DNA of 64,000 bases from Halomonas lysinitropha (GCF_902500215.1 NZ_CABVOU010000027.1:491406-555405), one strand, 5' to 3'; shown: positions 40,868 to 51,212, numbered from the stretch's first letter. The notes: generated by a model from the letters alone, not told the origin. Translations and numbers: made by a program.

Positions 40868-41611
40868 TCAGTCTCCCAGATAGGCGTCGCGGACGCGTGG
40901 ATCGCGGCGGATGGCCTCGCTGTCGCCATGGGCGATGACGCTGCCCGCCACCAGCACGGAGATGCGATCCGCCAGCCGGAACACCGCGTCCATGTCATGC
41001 TCGATCAGCAGGATGGGGACTTCGTGTTTCAGGGTCTCGAGCAGTTCGGTCAGCCGTGCCGTCCCCTCGGGGCCGAGTCCGGCCATGGGTTCGTCCAGCA
41101 GCAGGGCGCGGGGTTTCAGCACCAGTGCACAGGCCACCTCCACCTGGCGGCGCTCGCCGTGGGAGAGTTCCGCCACCGGCGTGTCGGCACGGTGGACGAG
41201 GTGCATACGCTCCAGGGCCGCGCGGGCAGGGGCCAGCAGGCTCGGATCACGATCGACCGGCTGCCAGAAGCGGAAACTGTGCCCCTGCAGCGCCTGGGCG
41301 CCGATCATCACGTTACGCAGCACGCTGAGGGGCTCGGCCAGGCAAGAGACCTGGAAGCTGCGGCCCAGGCCGAGGCGGGCCCGACGGGCGACCCCCAGGG
41401 CGGTGATGTCGCGCGCCCCCAGGTGAATCTTTCCGGCATCGGGCCTCAGGCTTCCGGCGATCTGGGCGATCAGGGTCGACTTGCCGGCGCCGTTGGGCCC
41501 GATCAGGGCATGGATCTCGCCGGCCTTCAGGTCCAGCGACACGTCGTGGGTAGCCTGCAGGGCGCCGAAGCGCTTGTGCAGGCCGGACATCGACAGCACG
41601 CTCTCACCCAT
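40868..41611 (-). CDS. ABC transporter ATP-binding protein, LivG-type
   Basis: A 247-residue ATPase. Walker A is GPNGAGKSTL, the Q-loop region GLGRSFQVSCLAEPLSVLRNVMIG is LivG/UrtD-like, the signature is LSHGERRQVEVACAL and Walker B is ALLLDEPMAGLGP. It overlaps the upstream LivM-type gene by 8 bp. It forms a heterodimer with the LivF-type protein in this family. Confidence 0.92.
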   Translation of the reverse strand: MGESVLSMSGLHKRFGALQATHDVSLDLKAGEIHALIGPNGAGKSTLIAQIAGSLRPDAGKIHLGARDITALGVARRARLGLGRSFQVSCLAEPLSVLRNVMIGAQALQGHSFRFWQPVDRDPSLLAPARAALERMHLVHRADTPVAELSHGERRQVEVACALVLKPRALLLDEPMAGLGPEGTARLTELLETLKHEVPILLIEHDMDAVFRLADRISVLVAGSVIAHGDSEAIRRDPRVRDAYLGD

Positions 41612-42632
41612 GGTGCTCTCTCCCGGCCAGCCAGCCGATCACGCCCTGCTTGGCGAACAGCACCACGCCCAGCAGTACCAGGCCGAGGAAGAACTGCCAG
41701 TATTCGGTCAGCCCGCCCAGCAGGGTCTCCATCATCACGAAGAGGATGGCCCCGGCGAGGGGCCCATAGAGGCGGCCGACGCCTCCCAGGATGACGATCA
41801 CCATCAGCTCGCCGGAGAAGTGCCAACTGAGCATGGAGGGGCTGACGAAGCCGTTCAGGTCCGCGTAGAGGGCTCCGGCCAGGCCGGTAATCATCGCCGA
41901 GATGACGAAGGCCACCAGCCGGATCGGAAAGGGCGAGATGCCGGCGGTGGCCAGGCGGGTCTCGTTGAGCCGCGCCATGGTCAGGGCGGCCCCGAAGCGG
42001 GACCTCATCAGTCGCGAGGTGAGCGCCAGGGAGAGCACCAGCGCCGTGAAACAGATCAGGAAGAAACTCAGGGCGTGGTTGGTATCGATGCCGGGCAGAG
42101 CGTTGCGCAGGTAGATCGGCAGGCCATCCTCGCCGCCATAGTCGGGCCAGGAGTTGGCGAAGTAGTAGGCCATCTGGGCGAAGGCCAGGGTGATCATGAT
42201 GAAGTAGACGCCGGTGGTGCGCAGCGAGATGGCACCGATCGCCAGAGCGAGCAGGCCGCAGAGCAGCACGGCCGCCAGCCAGATCACCAGCATGTTGTCG
42301 CTGCCGGGCAGGCCCATCACCAGGCTGCCCTCGAACGCATGGTGGGCGCTGATGCCGGCGACATAGCCGCCCAGGCCGAAGTAGGCGGCATGGCCGAAGC
42401 TGATCATGCCACCGAAGCCGATGGCCAGGTTCAGCCCCACGGCGGCCATGGCCACCAGGGCGACCCGGGAGGCGAGGTTGACGTAGTAGATTTCGCCCAG
42501 CAGGTGGGCGGCGACGGGAGCCAGCAGCATCAATGCCAGCAGTGCAACCTCTACCAGCCGCCGGCGATTCAGCCAGTGGCTCCCGCTGGGTGGACCCGCG
42601 GTGGGAGCGGTCGTCGAAGGGGGCCTAGTCAT
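41604..42632 (-). CDS. ABC transporter permease, LivM-type
   Basis: A 342-residue inner-membrane permease with about nine to ten hydrophobic helices. LNLAIGFGGMISFGHAAYFGLGGYVAGI is the family EAA-like N-terminal segment, and VILGGVGRLYGPLAGAILFVMMETLL the conserved C-terminal one. The ATG at 42632 overlaps the LivH-type gene end; a TTG three codons earlier is also possible. Works as a heterodimer with the LivH-type permease. Confidence 0.9.
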   Translation of the reverse strand: MTRPPSTTAPTAGPPSGSHWLNRRRLVEVALLALMLLAPVAAHLLGEIYYVNLASRVALVAMAAVGLNLAIGFGGMISFGHAAYFGLGGYVAGISAHHAFEGSLVMGLPGSDNMLVIWLAAVLLCGLLALAIGAISLRTTGVYFIMITLAFAQMAYYFANSWPDYGGEDGLPIYLRNALPGIDTNHALSFFLICFTALVLSLALTSRLMRSRFGAALTMARLNETRLATAGISPFPIRLVAFVISAMITGLAGALYADLNGFVSPSMLSWHFSGELMVIVILGGVGRLYGPLAGAILFVMMETLLGGLTEYWQFFLGLVLLGVVLFAKQGVIGWLAGREHHG

Positions 42633-43545
42633 GCGCGGCAAAGAGTCCCTTTGGTTTGAAGGCGAGAATCACCGCCATGAGGATGTAGATCAGCATGGCG
42701 GCCAGGGCGGTCCCGGCACCGGCGGCGTCCGAGGGGCTCATGAACTGGCCGAACAGCGCGGGCAGGAAGACCCGGCCCAGGGTATCCACCATGCCGACCA
42801 GCAGGGCGCCGAGCAGGGCACCCTTGATCGAGCCGATGCCGCCGATCACGATCACCACGAAGGCCAGGATCAGCACCGGCTCGCCCATGCCCACCTGCAC
42901 CGACTGCAGGGCGCCGACCAGGGATCCGGCCAGGCCCGCCAGGGCGGCGCCCAGGGCGAATACCAGGGTATAGAGCCGCCGGATGTTGACCCCCAGGGCG
43001 CCGATTATCTCGCGGTCGCTCTCGCCGGCGCGGATGCGCATGCCCAGCCGGGTATGCGCGATCAGCAGATAGAGGCCGGCGGCGACCACCACCCCCACGG
43101 CGATGATCACCAGCCGATAGACGGGATAGCGCGAGCCGCCGGGCAGTGCCACTGACCCGGACAGCGCCTCGGGCGGGCTGAGCCACAGCGGTGAGGAGCC
43201 GAACAGCCAGCGGGTGCCTTCGGAGAAGATCAGGATCAGCGCGAAGGTGGCCAGGACCTGGTCGAGGTGAGAACGCCCGTAGAGGCGACGTATCACCAGC
43301 AGTTCGACGATGGCACCGGCTGCGGCGGCCGCCAGCACGCCGGCGGCCAGGCCCAGCGGGAAGGAGCCGGTCGAGACGCTCGTCAAGGCGGTGACATAGG
43401 CCCCGACCATGTAGAAGGAGCCGTGTGCCAGGTTGATCAAGCCCATGACCCCGAAGACCAGGGTCAGGCCGCTGGCCATTAGGAACAGCATGGTACCGAG
43501 CTGCAGGCCGTTGATCAGTTGCTCGATCAGCAGGGTAACGGACAC
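42625..43545 (-). CDS. ABC transporter permease, LivH-type
   Basis: A 306-residue inner-membrane permease. QLINGLQLGTMLFLMASGLTLVFGVMGLINLAHGSFYMVGAY is a canonical LivH N-terminus and FVVIVIGGIGSIKGALLGALLVGMVDTLG the conserved cytoplasmic-loop region. About eight helices. It follows the binding-protein gene by 29 bp and overlaps the LivM-type gene by 8 bp. Confidence 0.92.
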   Translation of the reverse strand: MSVTLLIEQLINGLQLGTMLFLMASGLTLVFGVMGLINLAHGSFYMVGAYVTALTSVSTGSFPLGLAAGVLAAAAAGAIVELLVIRRLYGRSHLDQVLATFALILIFSEGTRWLFGSSPLWLSPPEALSGSVALPGGSRYPVYRLVIIAVGVVVAAGLYLLIAHTRLGMRIRAGESDREIIGALGVNIRRLYTLVFALGAALAGLAGSLVGALQSVQVGMGEPVLILAFVVIVIGGIGSIKGALLGALLVGMVDTLGRVFLPALFGQFMSPSDAAGAGTALAAMLIYILMAVILAFKPKGLFAAHD

Positions 43546-43574
43546 GTCAGGTAGCCTTTAGAGAAGCGAAGCGA

Positions 43575-44717
43575 TCACATCCGGCACTGCTCGGCATAGA
43601 CGTCCTGGATATCCTTGACGGCGATACCGACCAGGCGATTGGTCGGCTCGCCATCCTCGCCTTCGACGACCTCGCGGACATGGATGTCCTGGATCGGGTG
43701 GTGGTTCGAGCCGAAGCGGAATTCGCCACGTACCGAATCGAAGTCAGCGTCGCGCAGGGCGTCGCGGAAGGCGTCCTTGTCGCTCGGATGTGCCTTGTCC
43801 AGGGCGCTCAGGATCAGGCGGGCGGTATCGTAGCCCTGGGCCGCATAGAGGGTCGGCATACGCTCGTAGGCCTCCTGGAAGCCCTCGACGAAGGCCTGGT
43901 TCGCCGCGTTGTCCAGGTCATAGGCCCACTGCGAGGTGTTCATGGCGCCGATCGCGGCGCTGCCCACCGCCTTGATGATCGTCTCGTCAAACGAGAAGGC
44001 CGCCCCGAACACCGGCATCTCGACACCTGAGCTCTCCCACTGCTTCATGAAGGAGATCCCCATGCCGCCGGGCAGGAAGAAGAACAGGCTATCGGCATCG
44101 CTGGCACGGATCCTGGCGATCTCCGCGGCGTAGTCGGTCTGGCCCAGCTGGGTGTAGATCTCGTCGGCGACCTCGCCCTCGAAGAGGTGCTTGAAACCGG
44201 CCAGGGCGTCGGTGCCGGCAGGATAGTTGGGCGCCATCAGCAGGGGATTCTCGAAGCCCTGCCCGCGCATATAGGCCCCCATGGCACCGTGCAGGTTGTC
44301 GTTCTGGTAGGCCACGTTGAAGTAGTTTTCGTGGCACATGCGCCCCGCAAGATCCGAAGGGCCGGCATTGGGCGAGAGGTAGAAGGTTCCCTGGCGGACG
44401 ACCGAGGGCACCACGGCCATGGCCAGGTTGGACCAGATGATGCCGGTGAGGATGTCGACCTGGTCGCGTTGCATGAACTCGTTGGAGAGCGACTTGGCGA
44501 GGTCGGGGCGGCGGGCGTCGTCCTGGATCAGGACCTCGAGATCATCGCGATCCGCCTGGTTCATGGCGAGCATGAAGCCGTCGCGGACATCGACACCGAG
44601 ATGGGATCCGCCTCCCGACAGGGTCGTGATCATGCCGATCTTGACGTCATCGGCCTGGGCCGTGGCTACGGCGGTGGTCATCAGCAGGCCGAGGCCGGCA
44701 CGGGTCAGCGTGTTCAT
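43575..44717 (-). CDS. ABC transporter substrate-binding protein, LivK-type
   Basis: A 380-residue periplasmic binding protein (type I fold) with a signal peptide ending near residue 23 (ATAQA-DDVKIGMITTLSGGGSHLG). Segments such as VDILTGIIWSNLAMAVVPSV and ASDADSLFFFLPGGMGISFMKQW match HAAT binding proteins of the kind often linked to aromatic or hydroxy acids rather than LivJ/K of E. coli. It is the first gene of the operon, with GGAGGGG 5-6 nt before the ATG. The 297-bp gap to rsd must hold both divergent promoters. Confidence 0.88.
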   Translation of the reverse strand: MNTLTRAGLGLLMTTAVATAQADDVKIGMITTLSGGGSHLGVDVRDGFMLAMNQADRDDLEVLIQDDARRPDLAKSLSNEFMQRDQVDILTGIIWSNLAMAVVPSVVRQGTFYLSPNAGPSDLAGRMCHENYFNVAYQNDNLHGAMGAYMRGQGFENPLLMAPNYPAGTDALAGFKHLFEGEVADEIYTQLGQTDYAAEIARIRASDADSLFFFLPGGMGISFMKQWESSGVEMPVFGAAFSFDETIIKAVGSAAIGAMNTSQWAYDLDNAANQAFVEGFQEAYERMPTLYAAQGYDTARLILSALDKAHPSDKDAFRDALRDADFDSVRGEFRFGSNHHPIQDIHVREVVEGEDGEPTNRLVGIAVKDIQDVYAEQCRM

Positions 44718-45014
44718 GGAAATCCCCTCCAGAGTTCTGTTGGTATCATGGCGGTGGCACGGTGATGGCGACCGCAAGCACAGGATGCCGATGCGGTAAT
44801 GTACTACGAATGCCGCGTTGAGCTCTCCACGTTCCCCTCGCGGAGCCGGCAGAGCGCATGCTCCGCCCCTCCTCTTGCCGCATCGTGACGACTCAAGCGC
44901 CACTTCGGCAATCCCGTGGCAGCAGGATTGACAGCGGGCTCGGCAGGCGCGAGTCTGGCAATTCGCGGTTCGAGATCCCCGAGTGGCTGGCTGCATCGGG
45001 CAAGGGAGGCACCC

Positions 45015-45512
45015 ATGCTGGAAGACTGCAAGAATGCCCTGGAGCGCTGGGGCGGCGTCCACGAGCTGATCGATCGCTGGCTGCACGAGCGCCGAGAGTT
45101 GCTGATCCATTTCGCTGCGCTGAAGCAGGCCTGCGATGCTGAACTCGAGACGGTGAACTCGGAGCGTGTCAATACCTTCAGCGAGGTGTTGATGGACTAT
45201 ATCAGCGCGGGCCACTTCGAGGTCTATCCGCAGTTGCGGGAAGAGGCGAAAGCCTTCAATGACCACCAGGCCCTGGAAATCGCTGATCGCCTGCTGGAGC
45301 GCTTGGAGATGTCCACCGAACTGGTGCTCTCCTTCGACCGCGACTACGACAGCCCGGCCCGTGCCGAGCACCACCTGCGTCGGCTTCCTGCCTGGCTTGA
45401 TCGCCTGAACCGAGGTCTCAGCGAGCGCTTCAGCCTCGAGGACCAGCTGATCGCCCGCCTGCATGCGGCCCATGCGCCGGATGCCGCCGAGCTGCGCTCC
45501 TTCGAGGAGTGA
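45015..45512 (+). CDS. rsd: Rsd/AlgQ-family sigma-70 regulator
   Basis: A 165-residue helical protein that binds the housekeeping sigma factor in stationary phase. The N-terminus MLEDCKNALERWGGVHELIDRWLHERRELLIHFAAL and SEVLMDYISAGHFEVYPQL match the Rsd/AlgQ family. GGGAGG lies about 7 nt upstream of the ATG at 45015. In Pseudomonas the homologue AlgQ affects alginate and siderophore expression. It is divergent from the ABC operon and convergent with the RND operon. Confidence 0.88.
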   Translation: MLEDCKNALERWGGVHELIDRWLHERRELLIHFAALKQACDAELETVNSERVNTFSEVLMDYISAGHFEVYPQLREEAKAFNDHQALEIADRLLERLEMSTELVLSFDRDYDSPARAEHHLRRLPAWLDRLNRGLSERFSLEDQLIARLHAAHAPDAAELRSFEE

Positions 45513-45532
45513 GCGCGCTTCGCGCTTGTCAG

Positions 45533-45600
45533 GGGTGAGGGGTGAGCGCGCTTGTGAATAGTGAGTAGTTACCCCTCACCCCTCACCATTCACTCTTCAC
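45533..45600. repeat. Low-complexity inverted tract between rsd and RND permease
   Basis: GGGGTGAGGGGTGA (45533-45546) is mirrored by ACCCCTCACCCCTCACC (about 45571-45587), which runs on into CATTCACTCTTCACC. It can form a long hairpin between convergent genes and may be a terminator. It is built from the same GTGAGGGG/TCACCCCT words seen in other gaps. Confidence 0.55.
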
Positions 45601-48600
45601 CGTCCCTTCGGGCCCAGCACCAGCATGCAGGGCGTGAGCAGCAGGGTCAGGCCGGTGGCGAAGACCAGGCCGCCGGCGATGGCGCTGGAGAGCTGCGTCC
45701 ACCACTGGGTCGAGGGCGCGCCCAGTCCCAGGCTCGGTGTGATCAGGTCGACGTTGACGCCCAGTACCATGGGCATGAGACCCAGTACCGTGGTCACGGC
45801 GGTGAGCAGCACCGGCCGAAGGCGCAGTCCGCCGGCCTCGAGGGCCGCCTCCCTGGCGGAATGCCCCTCGCCGCGCAGCTGGTTGTAGGTATCGATCAGC
45901 ACGATGTTGTTGTTCACCACGATGCCTGCCAGAGCAATGATGCCCATCCCCACCATGACAATGCCGAAGGGCTGGGCATTGGCGAGCAGGCCGAGCAGCA
46001 CCCCGGCGGTCGAGAAGACGATGGCGGAGAGCACCAGCGCCGCCTGGTAGAGGCTGTTGAACTGGGTGACGAGAATCAGCGCCATCAGGCAGATCGCTAC
46101 CAGGAAGGCCGTGGCAAGGAACTGCATGGCTTCCTGCTGGTCCTCCTGCTCGCCGGCCACGTTGACCCTCACTCCGTCGGGAGGTGACTCCATGGCCGCC
46201 ATCAAGGCCGCCAGACGCTCGTCGGGGCGGTTGTCGGCGGTGACATCGGCCTCCAGGGTGATGGCCCGGCGCCCATCGATGCGGTGCAGGGTGCCCACCT
46301 TGGGGGCGGGTTCCAGCGAGACGAAGTGCGAGATCGGCACCTGGCCGCGGCGGGTATTCAGCGTCAGTCGGCCCAGCTGGTCCAGCGAGCGGGCACCCCG
46401 CGGCAGCCGTACCCGGATGTCCACCTCGTCGTTGACCCCGGCCGGGCGGTAGCTCGCCACCTGCAGCCCGGTGGTGATCAGCTGCACGGCACTGCCTACG
46501 CTGGCGACGTCGGTACCGAAGCGGGCGGCGGCCTCGCGGTCCACCTTCACCCGCCACTCCACGCCCGGCAGGCTGCGATTGTCCTCGATGTCGCGAAAGC
46601 CGCCCAGTTCGCCCATGGTCCGGCGCAGCGAGGTGACCACCTGATCGGCCAGGGCCGGGTCCTGGGCACTGACCTCCAGCACGATGGGCTTGCCGCCGGC
46701 CGGCCCCGATTCCTGTTCGCGAAATTCCAGCTGGATGCCCGGCAGGTCGCGAGTGCGCTCGGTCATCTCGGCCAGGATCGCGCTTGCCGGGCGGCGCCGC
46801 TGCCAGTCGATCAGCTGGAATTGCAGCACACCCACCACGTCGCTGCCGAGTTGCTGGTCCGGCCTTGCAAAGGAGCGTGCGTAGAGCGCCTGGACCTCGC
46901 TCATGCCGGTGAGCCGTGTCTCGACCCGTCGCACCACGGCATCGGTCTCCACGGCGGAGAAGTCGCCCCGCGCGCGCACCAGCACCTGGGCGGTATCGGG
47001 CTCGACGCTGGGGAAGAACTCGACGCCGTGGTTGAAGCGGGCGTAGGCGGTGTAGATCAGGGCCATCAACAGCAGGGCGACCAGCAGGGTGAGGCCCGGC
47101 CAGGCGAGCAGGCGGGCCAGCAAGGCCCGGTAGAGCCGGCCGCCCGCAGTGATCAGCTCGGTGTCGCGGCTGGCAGCGGCACGTCGCACGCCGAACACGC
47201 CGCCTAGGGTGGGCAGGAAGATCAGCGCCATGGCCAGCGACGCCAGCAGGCAGAGTATCACCGTGATGGGCAGGTACTTCATGAACTGGCCCACCACGCC
47301 GGGCCAGAACAGCAGCGGCACGAAGACCGCCAGGGTGGTGGCGGTGGAGGCAATCACCGGCCAGCTCATGCGTGTGGCGGCCTGAATCCAGGCCTCCCGG
47401 GGCGGCAGGCCCTGGCGCTGGTGACGGTCGGCTAGCTCGCTGACCACGATGGCGCCGTCCACCAGCATGCCGGCGACCAGGATCAGCGCGAACATCACCA
47501 CGATGTTGAGGGTGTAACCGAGGGCCCAGATCATCAGGATGCCGGTGAGGAAGGCGCCGGGAATGGTCAGGCCCACCATCAGCGCCGAGCGCAGGCCCAT
47601 GGCGGCCAGGATCAGCACCAGCACCAGCACCACCGCGGTGACGACGTTGTTGAGAAGCTCCGAAAGGATGTCGCGGACGGTCTCGGACTGGTCGAGGATG
47701 GTGGTGACCTCCAGTTCCTCAGGCATCAGCTCGGCGGCCTCGTCGAGCAGCCCCTGCACCTGGGCCACGGTGGCGATGATGTTGGCGCCGGCCCGCTTGG
47801 AGATCTCCAGCACCAGGGCCGGCTGACCGTCGATACGGGCGAAGCCCTCCGGGTCCTTGAAGGTGGGACGGATCCAGGCCACGTCACCGAAGGTCACCAC
47901 CCGGTCGCCGTCGATCTTTACCGGCATCGCCATGACGTCCTCGAGGCGTTCGATGATCCCCGGCACCTTGAGCGCCTGGCGGCCCGCTCCGGTATCCAGG
48001 CTGCCGGCCGCCACCAGACGGTTGTTGCGGCTGAACAGGTTGAACAGGGTGTCGAAGTCGACGCCGTAGCTGTCGAGCACCAGGGGGTCGACGACGACCT
48101 CCAGCAGGTCCTCGCGGTCACCGCCGATGTCCACCTCGAGCACCGCCGGGATGCCCTCGATCTCCTGCTGCAGGCGGCGTGCCACGGCCAGTCGCTGGCG
48201 CTCTTCCAGCGGCCCGGAGAGGCCGATGGAGAGCACGGGGAAGAGCGCCACGTTGACCTCCATGACGCGCGGTTCGTCGGCCTCCGCTGGGAGCTCGGCA
48301 CGGGCGATGTCGACCTTCTCGCGCACGTCGGTCAGCGCCTGGTCGGGGTCGAAACCGGGATCGAACTCCAGGGTGACGGCGGCACGTCCCTCGCTGGCTT
48401 GCGCGGTCATCTTGCGCAGCCCCTCGATGCTGCGCAGTTCCTGCTCCATGGGGCGCACCAGCAGCCGCTCGCCATCCTCGGGACTGACGCCCTCCAGCGA
48501 CATCGCCACATAGATGATGGGGATGGTGACGTCGGGGTTGGCCTCCTTGGGGATCGCCTGCCAGGCGGCCAAGCCTGCCAGCAACAGGGCGACCAGCAGC

Positions 48601-48650
48601 AGCAGGGTGGTGCGCGAGCGATCTAGTGCCGCCTCGATCAGGGCCCGCAT
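45597..48650 (-). CDS. RND (HAE1-type) multidrug efflux permease
   Basis: A 1017-residue inner-membrane proton-driven exporter. The N-terminus is MRALIEAALDRSRTTLLLLVALLL..., and twelve hydrophobic helices and two large periplasmic loops are evident. The fourth-helix proton site reads GMLVDGAIVVSELADR, so the second Asp of AcrB's DD pair is Gly. QLSSAIAGGLVFATGLTLLLTPCMLVL is the C-terminal signature. The adaptor gene lies immediately upstream; no outer-membrane factor is present. Substrates are unknown. Confidence 0.92.
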   Translation of the reverse strand: MRALIEAALDRSRTTLLLLVALLLAGLAAWQAIPKEANPDVTIPIIYVAMSLEGVSPEDGERLLVRPMEQELRSIEGLRKMTAQASEGRAAVTLEFDPGFDPDQALTDVREKVDIARAELPAEADEPRVMEVNVALFPVLSIGLSGPLEERQRLAVARRLQQEIEGIPAVLEVDIGGDREDLLEVVVDPLVLDSYGVDFDTLFNLFSRNNRLVAAGSLDTGAGRQALKVPGIIERLEDVMAMPVKIDGDRVVTFGDVAWIRPTFKDPEGFARIDGQPALVLEISKRAGANIIATVAQVQGLLDEAAELMPEELEVTTILDQSETVRDILSELLNNVVTAVVLVLVLILAAMGLRSALMVGLTIPGAFLTGILMIWALGYTLNIVVMFALILVAGMLVDGAIVVSELADRHQRQGLPPREAWIQAATRMSWPVIASTATTLAVFVPLLFWPGVVGQFMKYLPITVILCLLASLAMALIFLPTLGGVFGVRRAAASRDTELITAGGRLYRALLARLLAWPGLTLLVALLLMALIYTAYARFNHGVEFFPSVEPDTAQVLVRARGDFSAVETDAVVRRVETRLTGMSEVQALYARSFARPDQQLGSDVVGVLQFQLIDWQRRRPASAILAEMTERTRDLPGIQLEFREQESGPAGGKPIVLEVSAQDPALADQVVTSLRRTMGELGGFRDIEDNRSLPGVEWRVKVDREAAARFGTDVASVGSAVQLITTGLQVASYRPAGVNDEVDIRVRLPRGARSLDQLGRLTLNTRRGQVPISHFVSLEPAPKVGTLHRIDGRRAITLEADVTADNRPDERLAALMAAMESPPDGVRVNVAGEQEDQQEAMQFLATAFLVAICLMALILVTQFNSLYQAALVLSAIVFSTAGVLLGLLANAQPFGIVMVGMGIIALAGIVVNNNIVLIDTYNQLRGEGHSAREAALEAGGLRLRPVLLTAVTTVLGLMPMVLGVNVDLITPSLGLGAPSTQWWTQLSSAIAGGLVFATGLTLLLTPCMLVLGPKGR

Positions 48651-48651
48651 C

Positions 48652-49773
48652 TCAGCGCAGTTCCTCGGTAGCGTCCGTGCCTGTCTGCATGCTGGCTGAC
48701 TCGACGGGGACGGCCTGTACGCGATCGCCGGCATTCACGAAGCCACCGCCCAGAGTGATCAGCCGGATCCGTTCAGGCAGGCCTGACACCCGGGCGGTTT
48801 CGGTATCGGCACCGATCAGCTCGATCGCGGTAAGCTGCACCCGGTCGTCGGCGTCCAGGTGCTTCACCGCCAGTTGGCCGTCGCCGTCGAGCTCGAGCAG
48901 GGCAGGTGAGAGCCGGTGCACCTGGCGTTCGGGCAGGCGGATGACCAGGGTGGCGCTGGCGCCGGCCAGTCGGCGGCCCTCGGGATTGGCCAGCGTGGCC
49001 TCTACAGAGAAGCTGCGGGTGCTGTCATCGGCACGGCTGGCCACGTGGCTTAGCTCGCCGGCCAGACGGGTGCCGTCGAGCAGCTGGATTTCGGCGGGCA
49101 GCCCGGGGGTCAGCGACAGAGCATCCCGCTGTGGCGCCGCGGCTATCGCCGTGAGGCGCGAGTCGTCGACCAGCCGGCCCCAGCCCTCGCCCGCCTGGAT
49201 CAGGTTCCCGATCTCCACGTCGAGGCGGTCGAGCACGCCGTCGAAGGGGGCCTCGGGGCGGGTGTCATCGAGCTGGCGACGCAGGGTGGCGACCTCGGCC
49301 AGGGCCTGACTGACGCCGCTCTGCAGGCGAAGGTAGTCCGGGTTGGAGATCAGCTTGCGGCGACGCAGCTCTTCGGCGCCGGCCAGCTCGCCCCGCGCCA
49401 GGGCCAGCTCGGCCTCGGCCTGCTCGAGCTGGGCGGGGAGCTCCTCCCGGGCCAAGGCCAGCAGGGTCTCACCCTCCTTGACTCGCTCACCCAGGGTGAC
49501 GGGCAATGCCGCTACCCGGCCCGATTGTCGGGCGCGCAGTTCTACCTCGCGATGAGCTTCGAGCTGGCCCTGCAGCACCAATCGGGGCGCATAAGCCTCT
49601 GCCTGGCGCTCCACCACCTCGACTCGGGTTGGCGCCGGCTCCTCGGTATCGCCTCTTTCGGGTGGGGTGTCGCGGAACCCCTCGATGTCACCGAGCGCCA
49701 GCCACACCAGCAGCAGGCAGGCCAGCCCAATGGCAAACAGGACCGAGAGCGGAGGGAGACGACGGCGGGGCAT
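48652..49773 (-). CDS. RND efflux periplasmic adaptor (MFP)
   Basis: A 373-residue membrane-fusion protein with an N-terminal signal anchor ([19 protein letters not shown]). The lipoyl half-motifs are [37 protein letters not shown] and [22 protein letters not shown], separated by a helical hairpin (about residues 110-170). It ends one base before the permease ATG, so the two are coupled. The start at 49773 is chosen with a weak ribosome site; an ATG at 49797 would add eight residues. Confidence 0.88.
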   Translation of the reverse strand: MPRRRLPPLSVLFAIGLACLLLVWLALGDIEGFRDTPPERGDTEEPAPTRVEVVERQAEAYAPRLVLQGQLEAHREVELRARQSGRVAALPVTLGERVKEGETLLALAREELPAQLEQAEAELALARGELAGAEELRRRKLISNPDYLRLQSGVSQALAEVATLRRQLDDTRPEAPFDGVLDRLDVEIGNLIQAGEGWGRLVDDSRLTAIAAAPQRDALSLTPGLPAEIQLLDGTRLAGELSHVASRADDSTRSFSVEATLANPEGRRLAGASATLVIRLPERQVHRLSPALLELDGDGQLAVKHLDADDRVQLTAIELIGADTETARVSGLPERIRLITLGGGFVNAGDRVQAVPVESASMQTGTDATEELR

Positions 49774-50017
49774 GCAGTGTGATCCATCAGCGAGCATGAA
49801 AGCGCTAGCATACTATCCTCGCCAGGCTCTCTCATACAGATGTTTGCCGCACGCCGCCTCGGGTAAGTGCCGTTCCCCCTCCCTCCTAGGTCGAATTGAG
49901 TTTTGTGCAGTGCAGGCATACCATCTTGGCGATTCGAGTTCCGGCCGGGCAGGCGGCATGTCGGTCCGGCTCATCCTCACGGCGACAACCCGCGCGTTGA
50001 CAACCCAAGGAGCGACC

Positions 50018-50992
50018 ATGAAAGACCCCGTCCGTATTGCCATTACCGGTGCTGCCGGCCAGATCAGTTATTCGCTTGCTTTCCGTATCGCCTCCGGCGA
50101 CATGCTGGGCAAGGACCAGCCGGTCATCCTGCAGCTGCTGGAAATTCCGCCGGCCATGGATGCCCTCAACGGCGTGGTGATGGAGCTCAACGACTGCGCC
50201 TTCCCGCTGCTCGAGGACATCGTTGCCACCGACGATGCCAACGTCGCCTTCAAGGATGCCGACTTCGCGCTGCTGGTTGGCGCCCGTCCGCGCGGACCGG
50301 GCATGGAGCGCAAGGACCTGCTGGAAGCCAACGCGGCGATCTTCTCCGTGCAGGGCAAGGCGCTCAACGACAATGCCAGCCGCGACGTGCGCGTGCTGGT
50401 GGTAGGCAACCCGGCCAACACCAACGCGCTGATCGCCTCCTGCAACGCGCCGGACCTGGATGCTGGCCAGTTCACCGCCATGATGCGGCTGGACCACAAC
50501 CGCGCCAAGACGCAGCTGGCCCAGAAGACCGGCAAGCACGTCAACGATGTCGCGCAGATGATCGTCTGGGGCAACCACAGCGCAACCCAGTATCCCGATC
50601 TGGCCCACTGCAAGGTGGACGGCACCCCGGCCTTCGATCTGGTGGAGCGCGACTGGTACGAGAGCGATTTCATCCCCACCGTGCAGCAGCGCGGTGCCGT
50701 CATCATCAAGGCGCGTGGTGCCTCCTCCGCGGCCTCCGCGGCGTCCGCGGCCATCGATCACATGCGCGACTGGGCGCTGGGCACCGATGAAGTGGTCAGC
50801 ATGGGCATTCCCGCCGATGGCAGCTATGGCGTCAAGCCCGGCATCATGTATTCCTATCCGGTGACCTGCAAGGGCGGCAAGTACGAGATCGTCCAGGGCC
50901 TCGAGGTCGACGAGTTCAGCCGCGGCCGCATGAAGGCCACCGAAGACGAGCTGCGCGAGGAGCGTGCCGCCGTCGAGCATCTGCTGGGCTGA
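50018..50992 (+). CDS. mdh: Malate dehydrogenase
   Basis: A 324-residue NAD-dependent malate dehydrogenase of the cytoplasmic-type (MDH2/animal cytosolic-like) subgroup. [23 protein letters not shown] is the NAD site, [16 protein letters not shown] carries substrate-binding arginines, [12 protein letters not shown] and [12 protein letters not shown] hold the catalytic Asp/His and [15 protein letters not shown] the active loop. Normal length. AAGGAGCGACC precedes the ATG. It is monocistronic, with a terminator 34 bp downstream. Confidence 0.96.
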   Translation: MKDPVRIAITGAAGQISYSLAFRIASGDMLGKDQPVILQLLEIPPAMDALNGVVMELNDCAFPLLEDIVATDDANVAFKDADFALLVGARPRGPGMERKDLLEANAAIFSVQGKALNDNASRDVRVLVVGNPANTNALIASCNAPDLDAGQFTAMMRLDHNRAKTQLAQKTGKHVNDVAQMIVWGNHSATQYPDLAHCKVDGTPAFDLVERDWYESDFIPTVQQRGAVIIKARGASSAASAASAAIDHMRDWALGTDEVVSMGIPADGSYGVKPGIMYSYPVTCKGGKYEIVQGLEVDEFSRGRMKATEDELREERAAVEHLLG

Positions 50993-51025
50993 TCGCCAGC
51001 TATAAGCGGTAAGCGGTAAGAATAA

Positions 51026-51058
51026 GCAACCCCCGGGGCCGCCGCCTCCGGGGGTTGC
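51026..51058 (+). terminator. Terminator after mdh
   Basis: An 11-bp stem (GCAACCCCCGG / CCGGGGGTTGC) with an 11-base GC-rich loop, followed by CGTTGTTG. It follows mdh by 34 bp. Confidence 0.7.
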
Positions 51059-51080
51059 CGTTGTTGAAAGGCATCTGTCG

Positions 51081-51212
51081 TAGGCCCGGCAAGCGATTGC
51101 GCACTGGGCAAGCCTGCTCCCCACCCCGTAGGAGCGCTGCTTGCAGCGCGAACCGCTGCGAAGCGGCGGCTTCAACCGCGCGGTCCAATCGCTTTGCAAG
51201 CAAAGCTCCCAC
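51081..51212. repeat. REP-like cluster downstream of mdh
   Basis: A TAGGCCCGGCAAGCG...ACTGGGCAAG unit (51081-51114) is followed by a paired element whose ends are GTAGGAGC (51128) and GCTCCCAC (to 51212), with inner hairpins GCGCTGCTTGCAGCGC and GCTTTGCAAGCAAAGC. A further TAGGAGCG word occurs at about 51242. The 305-bp gap between mdh and the HAD gene holds only these repeats and the mdh terminator. Confidence 0.65.
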
